From positions 62,001 through 126,000 of the forward strand of contig NZ_MBTA01000026.1 in NCBI RefSeq assembly GCF_003609575.1: a stretch of 64,000 nucleotides of DNA, written 5' to 3'. The stretch comes from Pelobium manganitolerans (GTDB taxonomy: Bacteria; Bacteroidota; Bacteroidia; Sphingobacteriales; Sphingobacteriaceae). The notes beneath the pieces are model-generated. The model did not search any database. It worked only from the letters and a program-made list of their open reading frames with translations, and was not told where the DNA came from. This document shows, piece after piece, positions 1-8,569 of the stretch (positions within the stretch are counted from its first letter, which is position 1; the number at the start of each line of letters is the position of its first letter). A program made the position numbers and the translations under genes.

Positions 1-2
1 GC

Positions 3-638
3 ACCAACGAGGGCAATTACAACTACGAAACTCCAAGGATTTTGTACAGCCACGATTACGACATGAGCAAGTGGGAGCGCGTGCCTTACAAAGCTCAGTT
101 TAAAAATGATGTTTATGTTTATGATAAACCCATTTTAATTGTAGCTAACCGTTACAATACCGAGTGGGAGGGACCGCCCATCAGTTTTTTCAGCATTCCT
201 ATGTTGCAATATATCTTTGAGACATTAGGCAAGCATTACCAAATCATTTACAATCGTCCGCGGGCAAACCAAATTGTATCAGATACCAGCGATGTGATTG
301 ATTTAAACGAGTACGATTGGATTCGGGAGAATTTTCCGGAGGTGCTGTTAGTGGAAGATCTTTACAAAGAAAACCGCATTGGGGCCAATAATTTTAACCA
401 CTTTCAGATGTGCGTTTACGCCAATGCCGATCACTTTTTGTCTATCCACGGCGGTACATCGGCATTAGCCTGTTTATTTGAGGGCGAAAATATCATCTAC
501 TCTGCAAAAGGACCCGAGCATCATTTCGGCTGCTTTAATTCCGTTTACGAAGCAATGGCAGGTACAAAGGTTTACCTGGCTAAAACAGAAGAGCAGGTTA
601 AAAATTATATTGCGCAACATTATCTTCCAAAAACATGA
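3..638 (+). CDS. Glycosyltransferase-like surface-polysaccharide protein, C-terminal part
   Basis: The frame is open to the window edge, so the true start lies upstream; the apparent TTG start at 42 is only an in-frame Leu. The visible 211 residues hold an Ile/Val-rich strand (KPILIVANRYN), a Rossmann-like C-terminal half and a HGGTSALACLFEG stretch near the end that recalls the nucleotide-sugar-binding region of some GT-B enzymes. I do not recognise the family with certainty. It overlaps the flippase gene by four bases (ATGA), and a fucosyltransferase follows, so a role in surface glycan synthesis is inferred from context. No signal peptide can be judged because the N-terminus is missing. 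Confidence 0.6.
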   Translation, partial: TNEGNYNYETPRILYSHDYDMSKWERVPYKAQFKNDVYVYDKPILIVANRYNTEWEGPPISFFSIPMLQYIFETLGKHYQIIYNRPRANQIVSDTSDVIDLNEYDWIRENFPEVLLVEDLYKENRIGANNFNHFQMCVYANADHFLSIHGGTSALACLFEGENIIYSAKGPEHHFGCFNSVYEAMAGTKVYLAKTEEQVKNYIAQHYLPKT

Positions 639-1990
639 AAGGTAACGGCAATTACTGGCTAAAATCGGGCATTATAAATGTTTTCCAAAACATGGCTGGT
701 GTGCTTTTCGGGTTCGGCAGTTTTTTCTTTTTGGTACGCAGTTTATCCGAACATGATTATGGCGTATGGACGGTTTACATGACCACCATCACCATTTTGA
801 ATATCTTCAGAGACGGTTTAATACGCAATGCGCTTATTAAATTCCTTTCTGGCGCAAATGATGCCGACAAGCCTAAAATTATATCGGCAGCCTTCACCAT
901 CAACATTCTGGTGACTCTTGTAATTGTTATTTTAAACCTTTCTTTGGGCGCGCTTTTGGCAAAATTGCTCAACTCGCCCCAGCTCACCCAGCTTTTTTAC
1001 CTTTTTAATATTGTTTATATTTTAAATGGTTTACTTACCCAATTTAACTGTATAGAGCAGGCGCATTTGCAGTTTCGCGGCGTATTTGTTTCTGTTACCA
1101 GCTCGCAAGCCATTTACTTTTTGTACGTATTGTACTGCTTTGTAACCCATAAAACCATAGCGCTGCCCCATTTGGTGGCGGTGCAAATTTTGGGCACAGC
1201 CATAGCTGCTTTAATCGCATTTTTGTACACACGTCCTTTTCTCCATTTTGCAATCGGCATTTACCGCAATTGGATGTTAAAGCTTTTCAATTATGGTAAA
1301 TATGCTTTTGGCACGTCTATAAGCTCTATTTTGTCGGGCAGTGTAGATCAAATGATGCTATCCAGTATCATCTCACCAAGTGCTTCTGGTGTGTTTAACG
1401 TAGCCGTGCGCATTGTTAACCTGATAGATATCCCCACCAGCGCCGTAGCTAATATCGTATTTCCGCAGAGCGCCAAACGTATAGAAACCGAGGGCAAAGA
1501 TGCGATCAAATATCTATACGAGAAATCTGTGGGGACTATATTAGCTATCCTTATCCCGGGTTTAATTTTCATTTACGCGTTTCCAGAATTGGTGCTTTAC
1601 CTTTTAGCCGGCCAAAAATATACCGACGCTGTTCCTTTATTAAGGATTACCCTTTTATACACCTTGTTAATCCCCTTCGGGAGGCAGTTTGGGATAATTT
1701 TGGATTCTATCGGAAAAACGCGCACTACGTTTTATATTGTGGTTTTTACGGCGGCTATGAATCTTACATTAAATTATTTTTTCATTTTAAATATGGGCGT
1801 TTTGGGCGCGGCATATGCCACCTTAGTGTCTAATATTGTTGGGTTTATTATTGCACAAGTTATTTTGAGAAAAGCGCTGGGCGTTAAGTTTTATCATGCT
1901 TTTGTGTATGCTTACCGCTTTTACCCCGAGTTTTACGAGCAATTTGTGAAACCGCAAATTGATAAATTTAAACGTCGCAACAACAAATGA
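635..1990 (+). CDS. Wzx-type oligosaccharide flippase (polysaccharide biosynthesis protein)
   Basis: This 451-residue protein is almost entirely hydrophobic, with about 12 to 14 predicted membrane segments, the size and layout of MATE/MVF-superfamily flippases. The N-terminus (GIINVFQNMAGVLFGFGSFF) and the SVDQMMLSSIISPSASGVFNVA stretch in the middle are typical of these transporters. The family moves undecaprenyl-linked oligosaccharides across the inner membrane. The gene overlaps both neighbours by four bases (ATGA junctions), so translation in this operon is probably coupled. The C-terminus ends in a short basic tail. The substrate cannot be told from sequence; the GT11 gene downstream suggests a fucosylated or similar glycan. 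Confidence 0.85.
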   Translation: MKGNGNYWLKSGIINVFQNMAGVLFGFGSFFFLVRSLSEHDYGVWTVYMTTITILNIFRDGLIRNALIKFLSGANDADKPKIISAAFTINILVTLVIVILNLSLGALLAKLLNSPQLTQLFYLFNIVYILNGLLTQFNCIEQAHLQFRGVFVSVTSSQAIYFLYVLYCFVTHKTIALPHLVAVQILGTAIAALIAFLYTRPFLHFAIGIYRNWMLKLFNYGKYAFGTSISSILSGSVDQMMLSSIISPSASGVFNVAVRIVNLIDIPTSAVANIVFPQSAKRIETEGKDAIKYLYEKSVGTILAILIPGLIFIYAFPELVLYLLAGQKYTDAVPLLRITLLYTLLIPFGRQFGIILDSIGKTRTTFYIVVFTAAMNLTLNYFFILNMGVLGAAYATLVSNIVGFIIAQVILRKALGVKFYHAFVYAYRFYPEFYEQFVKPQIDKFKRRNNK

Positions 1991-2811
1991 TAGCGGTAAG
2001 ATTTATAGGGCGTTTGGGCAATCAGTTATTCCAGTATGTTTTTTTACAATATGTAAAACAGCGCGAAGCAGATAAGCTTGTTTTTTTTGAAAATCCGCAT
2101 CATGCTTATATCGAAAAATATTTTGAGCTAGAGCGTAACGATAATTTTTTGTTGGGTTCTAAAGCTTATTCGGCAATAACGCGTGTTGCGCCAATGCTGT
2201 TGCCACTTAAAAAAATCTACATCCATAATTGGGTTAGTCCGCGCGAGTTTAAGTTGCGCAATTGGTCGCTGTATGAAGGCTATTTTCAATCCGACTATTA
2301 CTACAAGCAACTTAAAAATCCGCCGCGTTTTAAAATTAAAAAAAGCTACCTCCGTGAGTTTGAAGATTTGTACGGTACTTTGTTTGCCGAAAGCAAAACT
2401 GTTGTGGTGCACATTAGGCGAACCGATTATATGAGCTACGGCGAACGTCGCAAACGGGATATTTCTTTACCCATGGCATATTTCAAAAAACGTTTGGAAG
2501 CGTTGGGAGACTTATCAGCACATAAAGTCATTTTCGTTAGCGACGATATTAGCCATGTAAAGCAGGTTTTTCCGCCTCAAGAAAATTTTGTTTTTTCAGA
2601 AAATTCCGAAATTATCGATTTTCAGATTATCCAACATGCGGATATCGCCATCATCTCTAACAGCACTTTCGCTTGGTGGGCGTGCTTCCTTAGCCACAAG
2701 AAGCAAAAAGTTTATGCCCCAAAAAATTGGTTCGGCTTTAAAATTGGCCGCGAACACCCGCGCGGTATCATGACGGATAAATTTGAATGGTGCGAGGTAA
2801 ACGAAGACTAA
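1987..2811 (+). CDS. Alpha-1,2-fucosyltransferase family protein (GT11)
   Basis: The GT11 signatures are all visible: GRLGNQLFQY at residues 8-17, HIRRTDY at 142-148 and ISNSTFAWWACFLS at about 223-236. These belong to the GDP-fucose-binding fold of alpha-1,2-fucosyltransferases (family knowledge). The 274-residue length fits bacterial members. The enzyme would add fucose or a related sugar to a growing surface glycan on the cytoplasmic side. It overlaps the flippase stop by four bases and is the last gene of the operon, followed directly by a strong hairpin terminator. Acceptor and exact donor sugar cannot be read from the sequence. Confidence 0.88.
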   Translation: MIAVRFIGRLGNQLFQYVFLQYVKQREADKLVFFENPHHAYIEKYFELERNDNFLLGSKAYSAITRVAPMLLPLKKIYIHNWVSPREFKLRNWSLYEGYFQSDYYYKQLKNPPRFKIKKSYLREFEDLYGTLFAESKTVVVHIRRTDYMSYGERRKRDISLPMAYFKKRLEALGDLSAHKVIFVSDDISHVKQVFPPQENFVFSENSEIIDFQIIQHADIAIISNSTFAWWACFLSHKKQKVYAPKNWFGFKIGREHPRGIMTDKFEWCEVNED

Positions 2812-2829
2812 AGCTTGAGGCCCTTAAAA

Positions 2830-2861
2830 CAGAAAAGCCCAACTTCCGTCGAGCTTTTCTG
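2830..2861. terminator. Bidirectional hairpin terminator
   Basis: CAGAAAAGC (2830-2838) and GCTTTTCTG (2853-2861) form a perfect 9-bp stem around a 14-nt loop. It sits between the end of the fucosyltransferase gene (+) and the end of the DUF4412 gene (-) and could stop transcription from both sides. Confidence 0.75.
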
Positions 2862-2887
2862 AAATATTTTCACCCAAGAAGTTTTAC

Positions 2888-3574
2888 CTAGCCACCCATC
2901 TGGCTCATTAAGTCGGTAAAATCCATAGGTTCATAATCACTTGGCGCTTCTAAGCTGATGGTGCCCACTGGCGTTTCGTCAATGCTCTTTAAAGTCATTT
3001 TGGTGGTTAAACCGTTAGCTTTGTTAGAGAACTCAACCGGTACGCCATCTACTTTCTTTAATTCGCTGGTTAAAGCATTATTAGGGATTTTAATTTCTGT
3101 TGTAGTCCAAATTTCTGCCTGGGTGCCGTCTTCTCTGTCTTTCAAAATATATTTTTTGCAGTTGTATCCTGCTATTTTCTTTGTTTCGGTTGTAGCCGTT
3201 ACATCGTAATCGTGGTTTCCGTTTTGGAATTCGCGCATCTTTTCGGCCTGGGCTTTGTTCATTTTAACAGCAATTTTGCGGTTTTGCATAGGCACTTCAG
3301 TCAATGTCAACATCTCGCCTGTTACTATATTGGCTAAAATGGTGGTGGCGTACATTCCCATATCCATTTTCATCCGGCTAAGATCTCCGTTAAAGGCTAC
3401 TTTCATTTCTTTAGGCAACATTGCAGCTAAAGATTGCTGGTCGGCAGGCAAAGTGTATTCTGCGCTGTAAGTAATTGTGCCTTCTTTGATGGTCTTTTGC
3501 GCATAGCTAAAACTGGCAAGGCCAATCCCCATAGCCAAGGCAAAAGTTGTTTTTAAGGTTTTAAGCATGTTCAT
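2888..3574 (-). CDS. Secreted DUF4412-like protein
   Basis: A Sec signal peptide is clear (MNMLKTLKTTFALAMGIGLASFSYA, cut before QKTIKEG). The mature part is a beta-rich domain with the YNCKKYILKD stretch and the GTQAEIWTTTEI strand that resemble the DUF4412/GLPGLI type of periplasmic or surface proteins common in Bacteroidota; biochemical function is unknown. It lies 67 bp downstream of comEC on the same strand but has its own AT-rich leader, so it may be separately transcribed. A shared hairpin ends it together with the fucosyltransferase gene. Family assignment is moderate. Confidence 0.7.
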   Translation of the reverse strand: MNMLKTLKTTFALAMGIGLASFSYAQKTIKEGTITYSAEYTLPADQQSLAAMLPKEMKVAFNGDLSRMKMDMGMYATTILANIVTGEMLTLTEVPMQNRKIAVKMNKAQAEKMREFQNGNHDYDVTATTETKKIAGYNCKKYILKDREDGTQAEIWTTTEIKIPNNALTSELKKVDGVPVEFSNKANGLTTKMTLKSIDETPVGTISLEAPSDYEPMDFTDLMSQMGG

Positions 3575-3641
3575 GTTTTATGAATTTTTTGAGTACACAA
3601 GATAAATTATTTTCAGCATTATCCGGGCAGGTTTTTATAAA

Positions 3642-5636
3642 CTACCATTTAAACTCTGTTGCCTTGTTTACGTTGAAATTGTTAATGTAAATGTTAGAGT
3701 ATAAGTTGTTTTCTGACAGCGTGTTATTGTGGTAAGATACCTGGCTTTTTTTTGCAACTCGAGATAAAAGCCAGTCCGTTTTTATTGTAGGTGTATTTTT
3801 ACCGCTGCCGATATAAAGCTTTGTGTTTTTGAACTTGAGAGCTTGCACTTGTCCAATATCCACCATTTTTATGTTTTGCACTTGGCAGCTGTCTAAATAA
3901 GGCTTAACCGAAAACTGGAATGCATTATCGGTTGTCGATAAATCGCTAACCACTATCGCATCTCTGCCGTTTAGCAGCGCAAGGGCCCGATGTTTTGGTA
4001 CGTTAAAAACCATCAGATTTTGCTGTTGCATTTTTGTAAACTCGAGGTAACTTAACCGGCACACAAAAACAGCAAGAAATAAACAACTTAAGCGTAGATA
4101 CCTGATGTTTTTGTGTGCGCAAATTATGCAGAACAATGCTGCGTAAAGCAGTCCAATTTCGAAGAAACCGTGCCATAACTGGTTTATGCTTCCGTGCGGA
4201 ATTACCTCAATTTTTTTCAAACCTTCGTTCATGAAAACAATTGCATATTCCAAAGCTTTAGCCGGTACCTCTACATTCGGAAAAACGGAAGCTAAAGAAA
4301 GAAACACAAAACCCACATACATAACCACGGCGGCCGGTAAAACAATAAAAACATTGCTTAGTAAAAAGTAAACCGGGAATTGATGAAAATAGAACATGCT
4401 AAACGGTGCAGTTATTAGCTGTGCAGCAATGGAGACGGCCATTACCGACCAAATTTGGCCAACAAAATAGTTTTGCGGGCAATAGCAATTTTTAATTTTA
4501 GGGTAAATAAAAATCAGCCCACCAACTGCGATGTAAGAAAGTTGGAAACCAACATCAAATAAGTAAAACGGATTGTATATCAGTAGCATTAAAGCAGATA
4601 AACCTAAAATATTAAAAACGTTAACACGTTTCCCGTAGGCTTTCGCAATCAACACAAAAGAAATCATAATGGCCGCACGCGTAACAGACGGCGCTAGTCC
4701 GGTTGTAAGCGCGTAAAACCAAATTAGCGTCACCATTAATATGGTTTTTAGCAAACGCGTGCTTCGTTTTTTGTTCATAAACGATAGCAAAAAACTAAGA
4801 AATCCTGCAACTATAGCCACGTGCATTCCCGATACCGAAAGCACATGCATAGTTCCTGTGTTAGAGTAGGTGAGCATTAAGGCGTGGTCTAGCTGAGCCC
4901 GATAACCCAAAATCAGGGTAGACGCCACTGCTTTTGCTTCATTATTTTGAAGATGAGCGTTAAATTTAGCCACCTGTGCTTCCCTAAATCTAAGCGCAAA
5001 GGCAATAATCGGATTGCCACAGTCACTGTCCAGTTTTTGTAATTGTGGCGCCTGTAAAGAGCCTTTATGATAAATGTTTTGAAGCTGCAAATAGCGCTTG
5101 TAATTAAATTCTGCCGGATTTTTAGGGGCTTCCGTTTCTTTATAATCTGCATCAACCAGTAATACATCACCATAAGTCAAGGTAGCGCTTTTTGCGCTGT
5201 CCATGCGGCAATCGATTAACAATTTCCCTTTGCAGTCCTCTAATTTTTTATCCTTTACAGTAGCTTTTACTTGGGCCAAAAAGCTTACATAGTTCTTGTT
5301 TATTTTAGGTTTTTCATTGATAAGCACCACTAGTTTTTCTGCTTTTAATCTTGAAAAATGCTGTTCATGATAAATTTCTTTACGTTGGTTACTAATGCTG
5401 ATACCGGCAAAAAAAACCGTACTGTATATTAAAGCTCCGGTAAACGGCCGCTTGAGGTATAGCTTTGCTTTTTTATAAGTTAAGGCGGACCATAAACAAA
5501 GTGCAATCAAGCAATAAAACGTGAAGTTTATGGGGAAGCTGGGTGCCAAATTTAAGCAAACAGATACAATGATGCCTAAGCCGAAAGCCAGCACAAGACG
5601 TAAAAAAGGAACTTCCGTTTTGTAATAAGCCAGCAT
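3642..5636 (-). CDS. comEC: ComEC/Rec2 family DNA-uptake channel protein
   Basis: The 664-residue protein has N-terminal membrane segments, a DUF4131-like soluble domain at about 90-210, and the ComEC competence domain, with the hallmark HVLSVSGMHVAI at 264-275, followed by many membrane helices to about residue 500. ComEC carries transforming DNA through the inner membrane (family knowledge). The C-terminal 150 residues lack the HxHxDH metal-binding motif of the metallo-beta-lactamase domain, so that domain is degenerate or absent, which is frequent in Bacteroidota. The gene starts 8 bp after the stop of the helix-hairpin-helix/barrel gene, so the two are almost certainly cotranscribed. Confidence 0.9.
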   Translation of the reverse strand: MLAYYKTEVPFLRLVLAFGLGIIVSVCLNLAPSFPINFTFYCLIALCLWSALTYKKAKLYLKRPFTGALIYSTVFFAGISISNQRKEIYHEQHFSRLKAEKLVVLINEKPKINKNYVSFLAQVKATVKDKKLEDCKGKLLIDCRMDSAKSATLTYGDVLLVDADYKETEAPKNPAEFNYKRYLQLQNIYHKGSLQAPQLQKLDSDCGNPIIAFALRFREAQVAKFNAHLQNNEAKAVASTLILGYRAQLDHALMLTYSNTGTMHVLSVSGMHVAIVAGFLSFLLSFMNKKRSTRLLKTILMVTLIWFYALTTGLAPSVTRAAIMISFVLIAKAYGKRVNVFNILGLSALMLLIYNPFYLFDVGFQLSYIAVGGLIFIYPKIKNCYCPQNYFVGQIWSVMAVSIAAQLITAPFSMFYFHQFPVYFLLSNVFIVLPAAVVMYVGFVFLSLASVFPNVEVPAKALEYAIVFMNEGLKKIEVIPHGSINQLWHGFFEIGLLYAALFCIICAHKNIRYLRLSCLFLAVFVCRLSYLEFTKMQQQNLMVFNVPKHRALALLNGRDAIVVSDLSTTDNAFQFSVKPYLDSCQVQNIKMVDIGQVQALKFKNTKLYIGSGKNTPTIKTDWLLSRVAKKSQVSYHNNTLSENNLYSNIYINNFNVNKATEFKW

Positions 5637-5644
5637 CTTTAAAT

Positions 5645-7690
5645 CTAAAACTGAAACCGTAACTGAACTTTTCCTTCCGAACGGCTATCGCCCGCAATTT
5701 CATCCAAACCCGAGCCCACTGTTTCTGCATCGGCGTACTGGGTAAAACTGTATTTTAGCCATATATCAACACCGCGCTTAAGCTGACAACGTAGGTTGCC
5801 GTAAAAGCGCAGGCCCTGGTTTTGGAAACCCGGGATAGAAAAACCGTAAAGCACATCACTTTCATAAGCGTAAATCCGCGCATCAAAACCATCTGTATCA
5901 AACAAGCTTAAACGCATATTGCCGGACCATTTAGAGCTAAGCGGACTGTAGGCTACATCTTGGTAAATCAAAAATCCGTATTTGCCGGTACTTTGCTCCA
6001 ATTGGTACTGCACCATTTCTATGCGGTTGCGCAACGCAATTGCTTTGCTAATTTGATATTGCACCTCGGCACGGTAATTCGATTTGTTCTCGGACCCGAT
6101 AGTATTTGTGAAACCGGCACTGGCTAAATTTTTCTGTTTATTTTGATGTTTATATCTGAGGGTGAAGCGTGTTGTTTTGTTTGGCATATAGTTGAACTGC
6201 GCCAGTAGGTCGTAGCCGCTCGAAGGCGCATCTACACCAAATTTAAGCCAAGGGAATTTGAACAAGTCGGTGTAAAAATCTACCGCAAATTTCTTGTTGG
6301 GCTTTATTTGCAAACCGGCATAAAAGCCCTTTTCGTTTACCGCAGTGGAGCTTTCGCCGATGCCTTGGTTATAAAAAGAGTAATAATTTTTTTGGTAGTT
6401 GCGATGAAAAAACACGGCAGCAACGTTAGGAGATAGGCTGCTGATGATGCCATTGATATATGCCAGGCCGTAGCCGAGGCTATGCGCCACCTCGCCAAAA
6501 AAATAGGTGTTGCGCAAAGTATAACTGTAATTAAAACCCACGTTGGCCAGTTGCTTACCGCTAAAATCAAACTGATTGTAAAGTGATGATCCGGGGGCAA
6601 AATCTTCGCTGTAATACGATTGGTAAGCCGTTAAACCCAAAGAAAGCTTACGATTGTTATAGGCCAGATTGCCTCCGTAAACGAGTTGTGATACCCTGCG
6701 CCGGTTTTTAAGTTCTGTTGCTGTGCGGTGCAAGCCTGTTTCTAGCAAAGAGGAAATGTCTTCTGCATTGGTGATTGGATTTAGGTCCGTGCCTGCATCT
6801 AACTTGTTGTAAGACACAAAGGGCGTAAAATCAAAACGCCAAAAATGATATTGCGCAGCCAAGCCTCTAAAAAAAGAATATTCATTGCTAGAGGTGTAGG
6901 TGCGTAAACCCAAATCTTGTTTGGCAACCGCAAATACGTCGGCGCCTTTTCCAAAGCCTAAACCGCTCCATAAAGTTAAACCTTGGCCAAATTGCAAAGC
7001 ATAGTCGCCAACGGCTATTTTTTTGAAGTTTTTATAATCACGGATGTACAAGCTGCCCGAAACAAAATCAGGTCCGTGCTGTTTGTTCCAAAACTGCTCG
7101 CCGGCATCTTTGTCGATATTTAACGAAAACTGGATGTTATTGCTGAAATTGAAGCGGTAGCGTGTTAAAACCCTATCGGGCGTGCCTAAATATCTTGATT
7201 TTCCTGCATCAGCCGGAATGGTGAAGCCTTTCTGAGTTTCCAAATATCGGCTATAACGGATGAGTAAATCGTGCGTCCCGTCGGCAAAAAGACGTTTAAA
7301 GCTAAAGTTTTCAAACCCGCTGGGCGTGTTAATGTGCGCAAAATGCAGAAGCGTTTTTATAGTCTGCAAGTCAAAACCGTCAATACTTTGAAGCTCTAAA
7401 TCGCTAATTAAAAGTCCGTTAGTGGCAATGTGATCAAAGAAAGCATTAATCTGCAAAGGATTTAAAAAAATTAATTCCTGTAATTGTCCCTTGCTTGTTT
7501 TATTGAGGTTAATGGGATGTTTTCGGTAATAATTTAGTCTTTCGGTAAGCTCTGTATAGTCGTAATCTTCGGTTTGGTTGGCCACTACATTCTCCACAAT
7601 TTCTTCAATGATAGGATCATTATCTTGAGCGCAAAGCTTACTAATGGCAAAAAATATCAGAAATAAAACAGAGACGGTTTTAAAATTCAT
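5645..7690 (-). CDS. Helix-hairpin-helix (ComEA-like) protein fused to an outer-membrane beta-barrel
   Basis: A signal peptide (cut near residue 21, KLCA-QD) is followed by an acidic linker and, at about 59-120, a double helix-hairpin-helix resembling ComEA: INLNKTSKGQLQELI, then LQSIDGFDLQTI. The first hairpin has lost its glycines and the second keeps one, so the motif is degenerate. From about residue 130 onward the protein shows alternating aromatic and polar strands with Y/F-rich turns and ends in RFQF, the terminal phenylalanine typical of barrels inserted by the BAM complex. It overlaps the PorV-like gene by 11 bp and precedes comEC by 8 bp. I infer an outer-membrane protein that may guide DNA toward ComEC; this is not shown by sequence alone. 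Confidence 0.8.
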   Translation of the reverse strand: MNFKTVSVLFLIFFAISKLCAQDNDPIIEEIVENVVANQTEDYDYTELTERLNYYRKHPINLNKTSKGQLQELIFLNPLQINAFFDHIATNGLLISDLELQSIDGFDLQTIKTLLHFAHINTPSGFENFSFKRLFADGTHDLLIRYSRYLETQKGFTIPADAGKSRYLGTPDRVLTRYRFNFSNNIQFSLNIDKDAGEQFWNKQHGPDFVSGSLYIRDYKNFKKIAVGDYALQFGQGLTLWSGLGFGKGADVFAVAKQDLGLRTYTSSNEYSFFRGLAAQYHFWRFDFTPFVSYNKLDAGTDLNPITNAEDISSLLETGLHRTATELKNRRRVSQLVYGGNLAYNNRKLSLGLTAYQSYYSEDFAPGSSLYNQFDFSGKQLANVGFNYSYTLRNTYFFGEVAHSLGYGLAYINGIISSLSPNVAAVFFHRNYQKNYYSFYNQGIGESSTAVNEKGFYAGLQIKPNKKFAVDFYTDLFKFPWLKFGVDAPSSGYDLLAQFNYMPNKTTRFTLRYKHQNKQKNLASAGFTNTIGSENKSNYRAEVQYQISKAIALRNRIEMVQYQLEQSTGKYGFLIYQDVAYSPLSSKWSGNMRLSLFDTDGFDARIYAYESDVLYGFSIPGFQNQGLRFYGNLRCQLKRGVDIWLKYSFTQYADAETVGSGLDEIAGDSRSEGKVQLRFQF

Positions 7691-8480
7691 AGGCCAACGC
7701 TATTTGTGGTGAATAGCCTAAAACCGGGTGCGATGCTATCGCAAAATCGCATTGGATTCCTTTGTAATCTATCCCGAAGCCACCGTATTGTTTAAAAGGG
7801 TTTACAGCTAAACCGCCGCGCAAAGCCAGTATTTTTACCAGTTTATATTCAATTCCGCTCTTAAAATCTGCTTGCCCGCCAATGCCTTGTACAAACTCGC
7901 TTGCCAACAACACTTGCTCGTTAAACAAGTAGCTTGCACCAAATTTCATCTGCGTAGGGATGTTTTGCGCTGTTTCCTTTCCAAATTTACTTTGGTTTGG
8001 GTTGGCAATATGCGATGCAAGGCAAAGCCGAGGTGTAATTTGATAAGCCAGTCCTACTTCAACAGTTAACGCGCGTGCATCCCCATAATTTTGGATAGCT
8101 AGTTGATGATAATTTAAGCCAATGCCTAAAGACAGTTTTTGCCCAAACGCTCGCGCTAAACTTAGGCCGGTCTTCACTTCGTTAAAGCCGTCTGTGCCAT
8201 AAGCCTGAAAACTTGCGCCTACAACGTAAGTTTTTATCGGCACCGCAAAAACCGCCGTTTTCGTGCTCAGTTCTTTTATCCCAAACTTATTTTCATAGGC
8301 TACCGCGATAAGGGCGTGTTTTAAATTTGCCGTGCCGGCTTGGTTTGTTTTTACCGCCCAAACATTGCTAAGAGCCACGCCAGCATCGCCCATTGCAGTA
8401 ACAGCAGGTCCGTTTCCTTGTTGTGCTAAAGCAGAAAAACAAGGTGATAAAAGAAAAATCAATAGGTAGAAGTTCTTCAT
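7680..8480 (-). CDS. PorV/PorQ-like outer-membrane barrel protein
   Basis: I start at the ATG at 8480 (MKNFYLLIFLLSPCFSALA), which gives a clean signal peptide; an in-frame ATG at 8516 adds a poor extension. The mature protein opens with GNGPAVTAMGDAGVALSNVWA, the pattern seen in PorV/UPF0164 and FadL-like barrels, and ends in ALAYEF with a terminal Phe. It is 266 residues long, shorter than PorV. PorV-type proteins shuttle type IX substrates and other members have unknown jobs, so function is open. Its 3' end overlaps the next gene by 11 bp, which makes it the first gene of the comEC operon. Confidence 0.75.
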   Translation of the reverse strand: MKNFYLLIFLLSPCFSALAQQGNGPAVTAMGDAGVALSNVWAVKTNQAGTANLKHALIAVAYENKFGIKELSTKTAVFAVPIKTYVVGASFQAYGTDGFNEVKTGLSLARAFGQKLSLGIGLNYHQLAIQNYGDARALTVEVGLAYQITPRLCLASHIANPNQSKFGKETAQNIPTQMKFGASYLFNEQVLLASEFVQGIGGQADFKSGIEYKLVKILALRGGLAVNPFKQYGGFGIDYKGIQCDFAIASHPVLGYSPQIALAYEF

Positions 8481-8569
8481 ACACAAGGTTTTCGATGTTA
8501 AATTAAATAATATCATCCATATTATTAAGCAAAATTTTTAATTGGTGTATTTTTTGCAAAATATTTTAT

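Noticed and set aside
42-638. TTG at 42 as the true start of the first gene
   Set aside because: The frame is open to base 3 with normal codons, so the gene begins outside the window.
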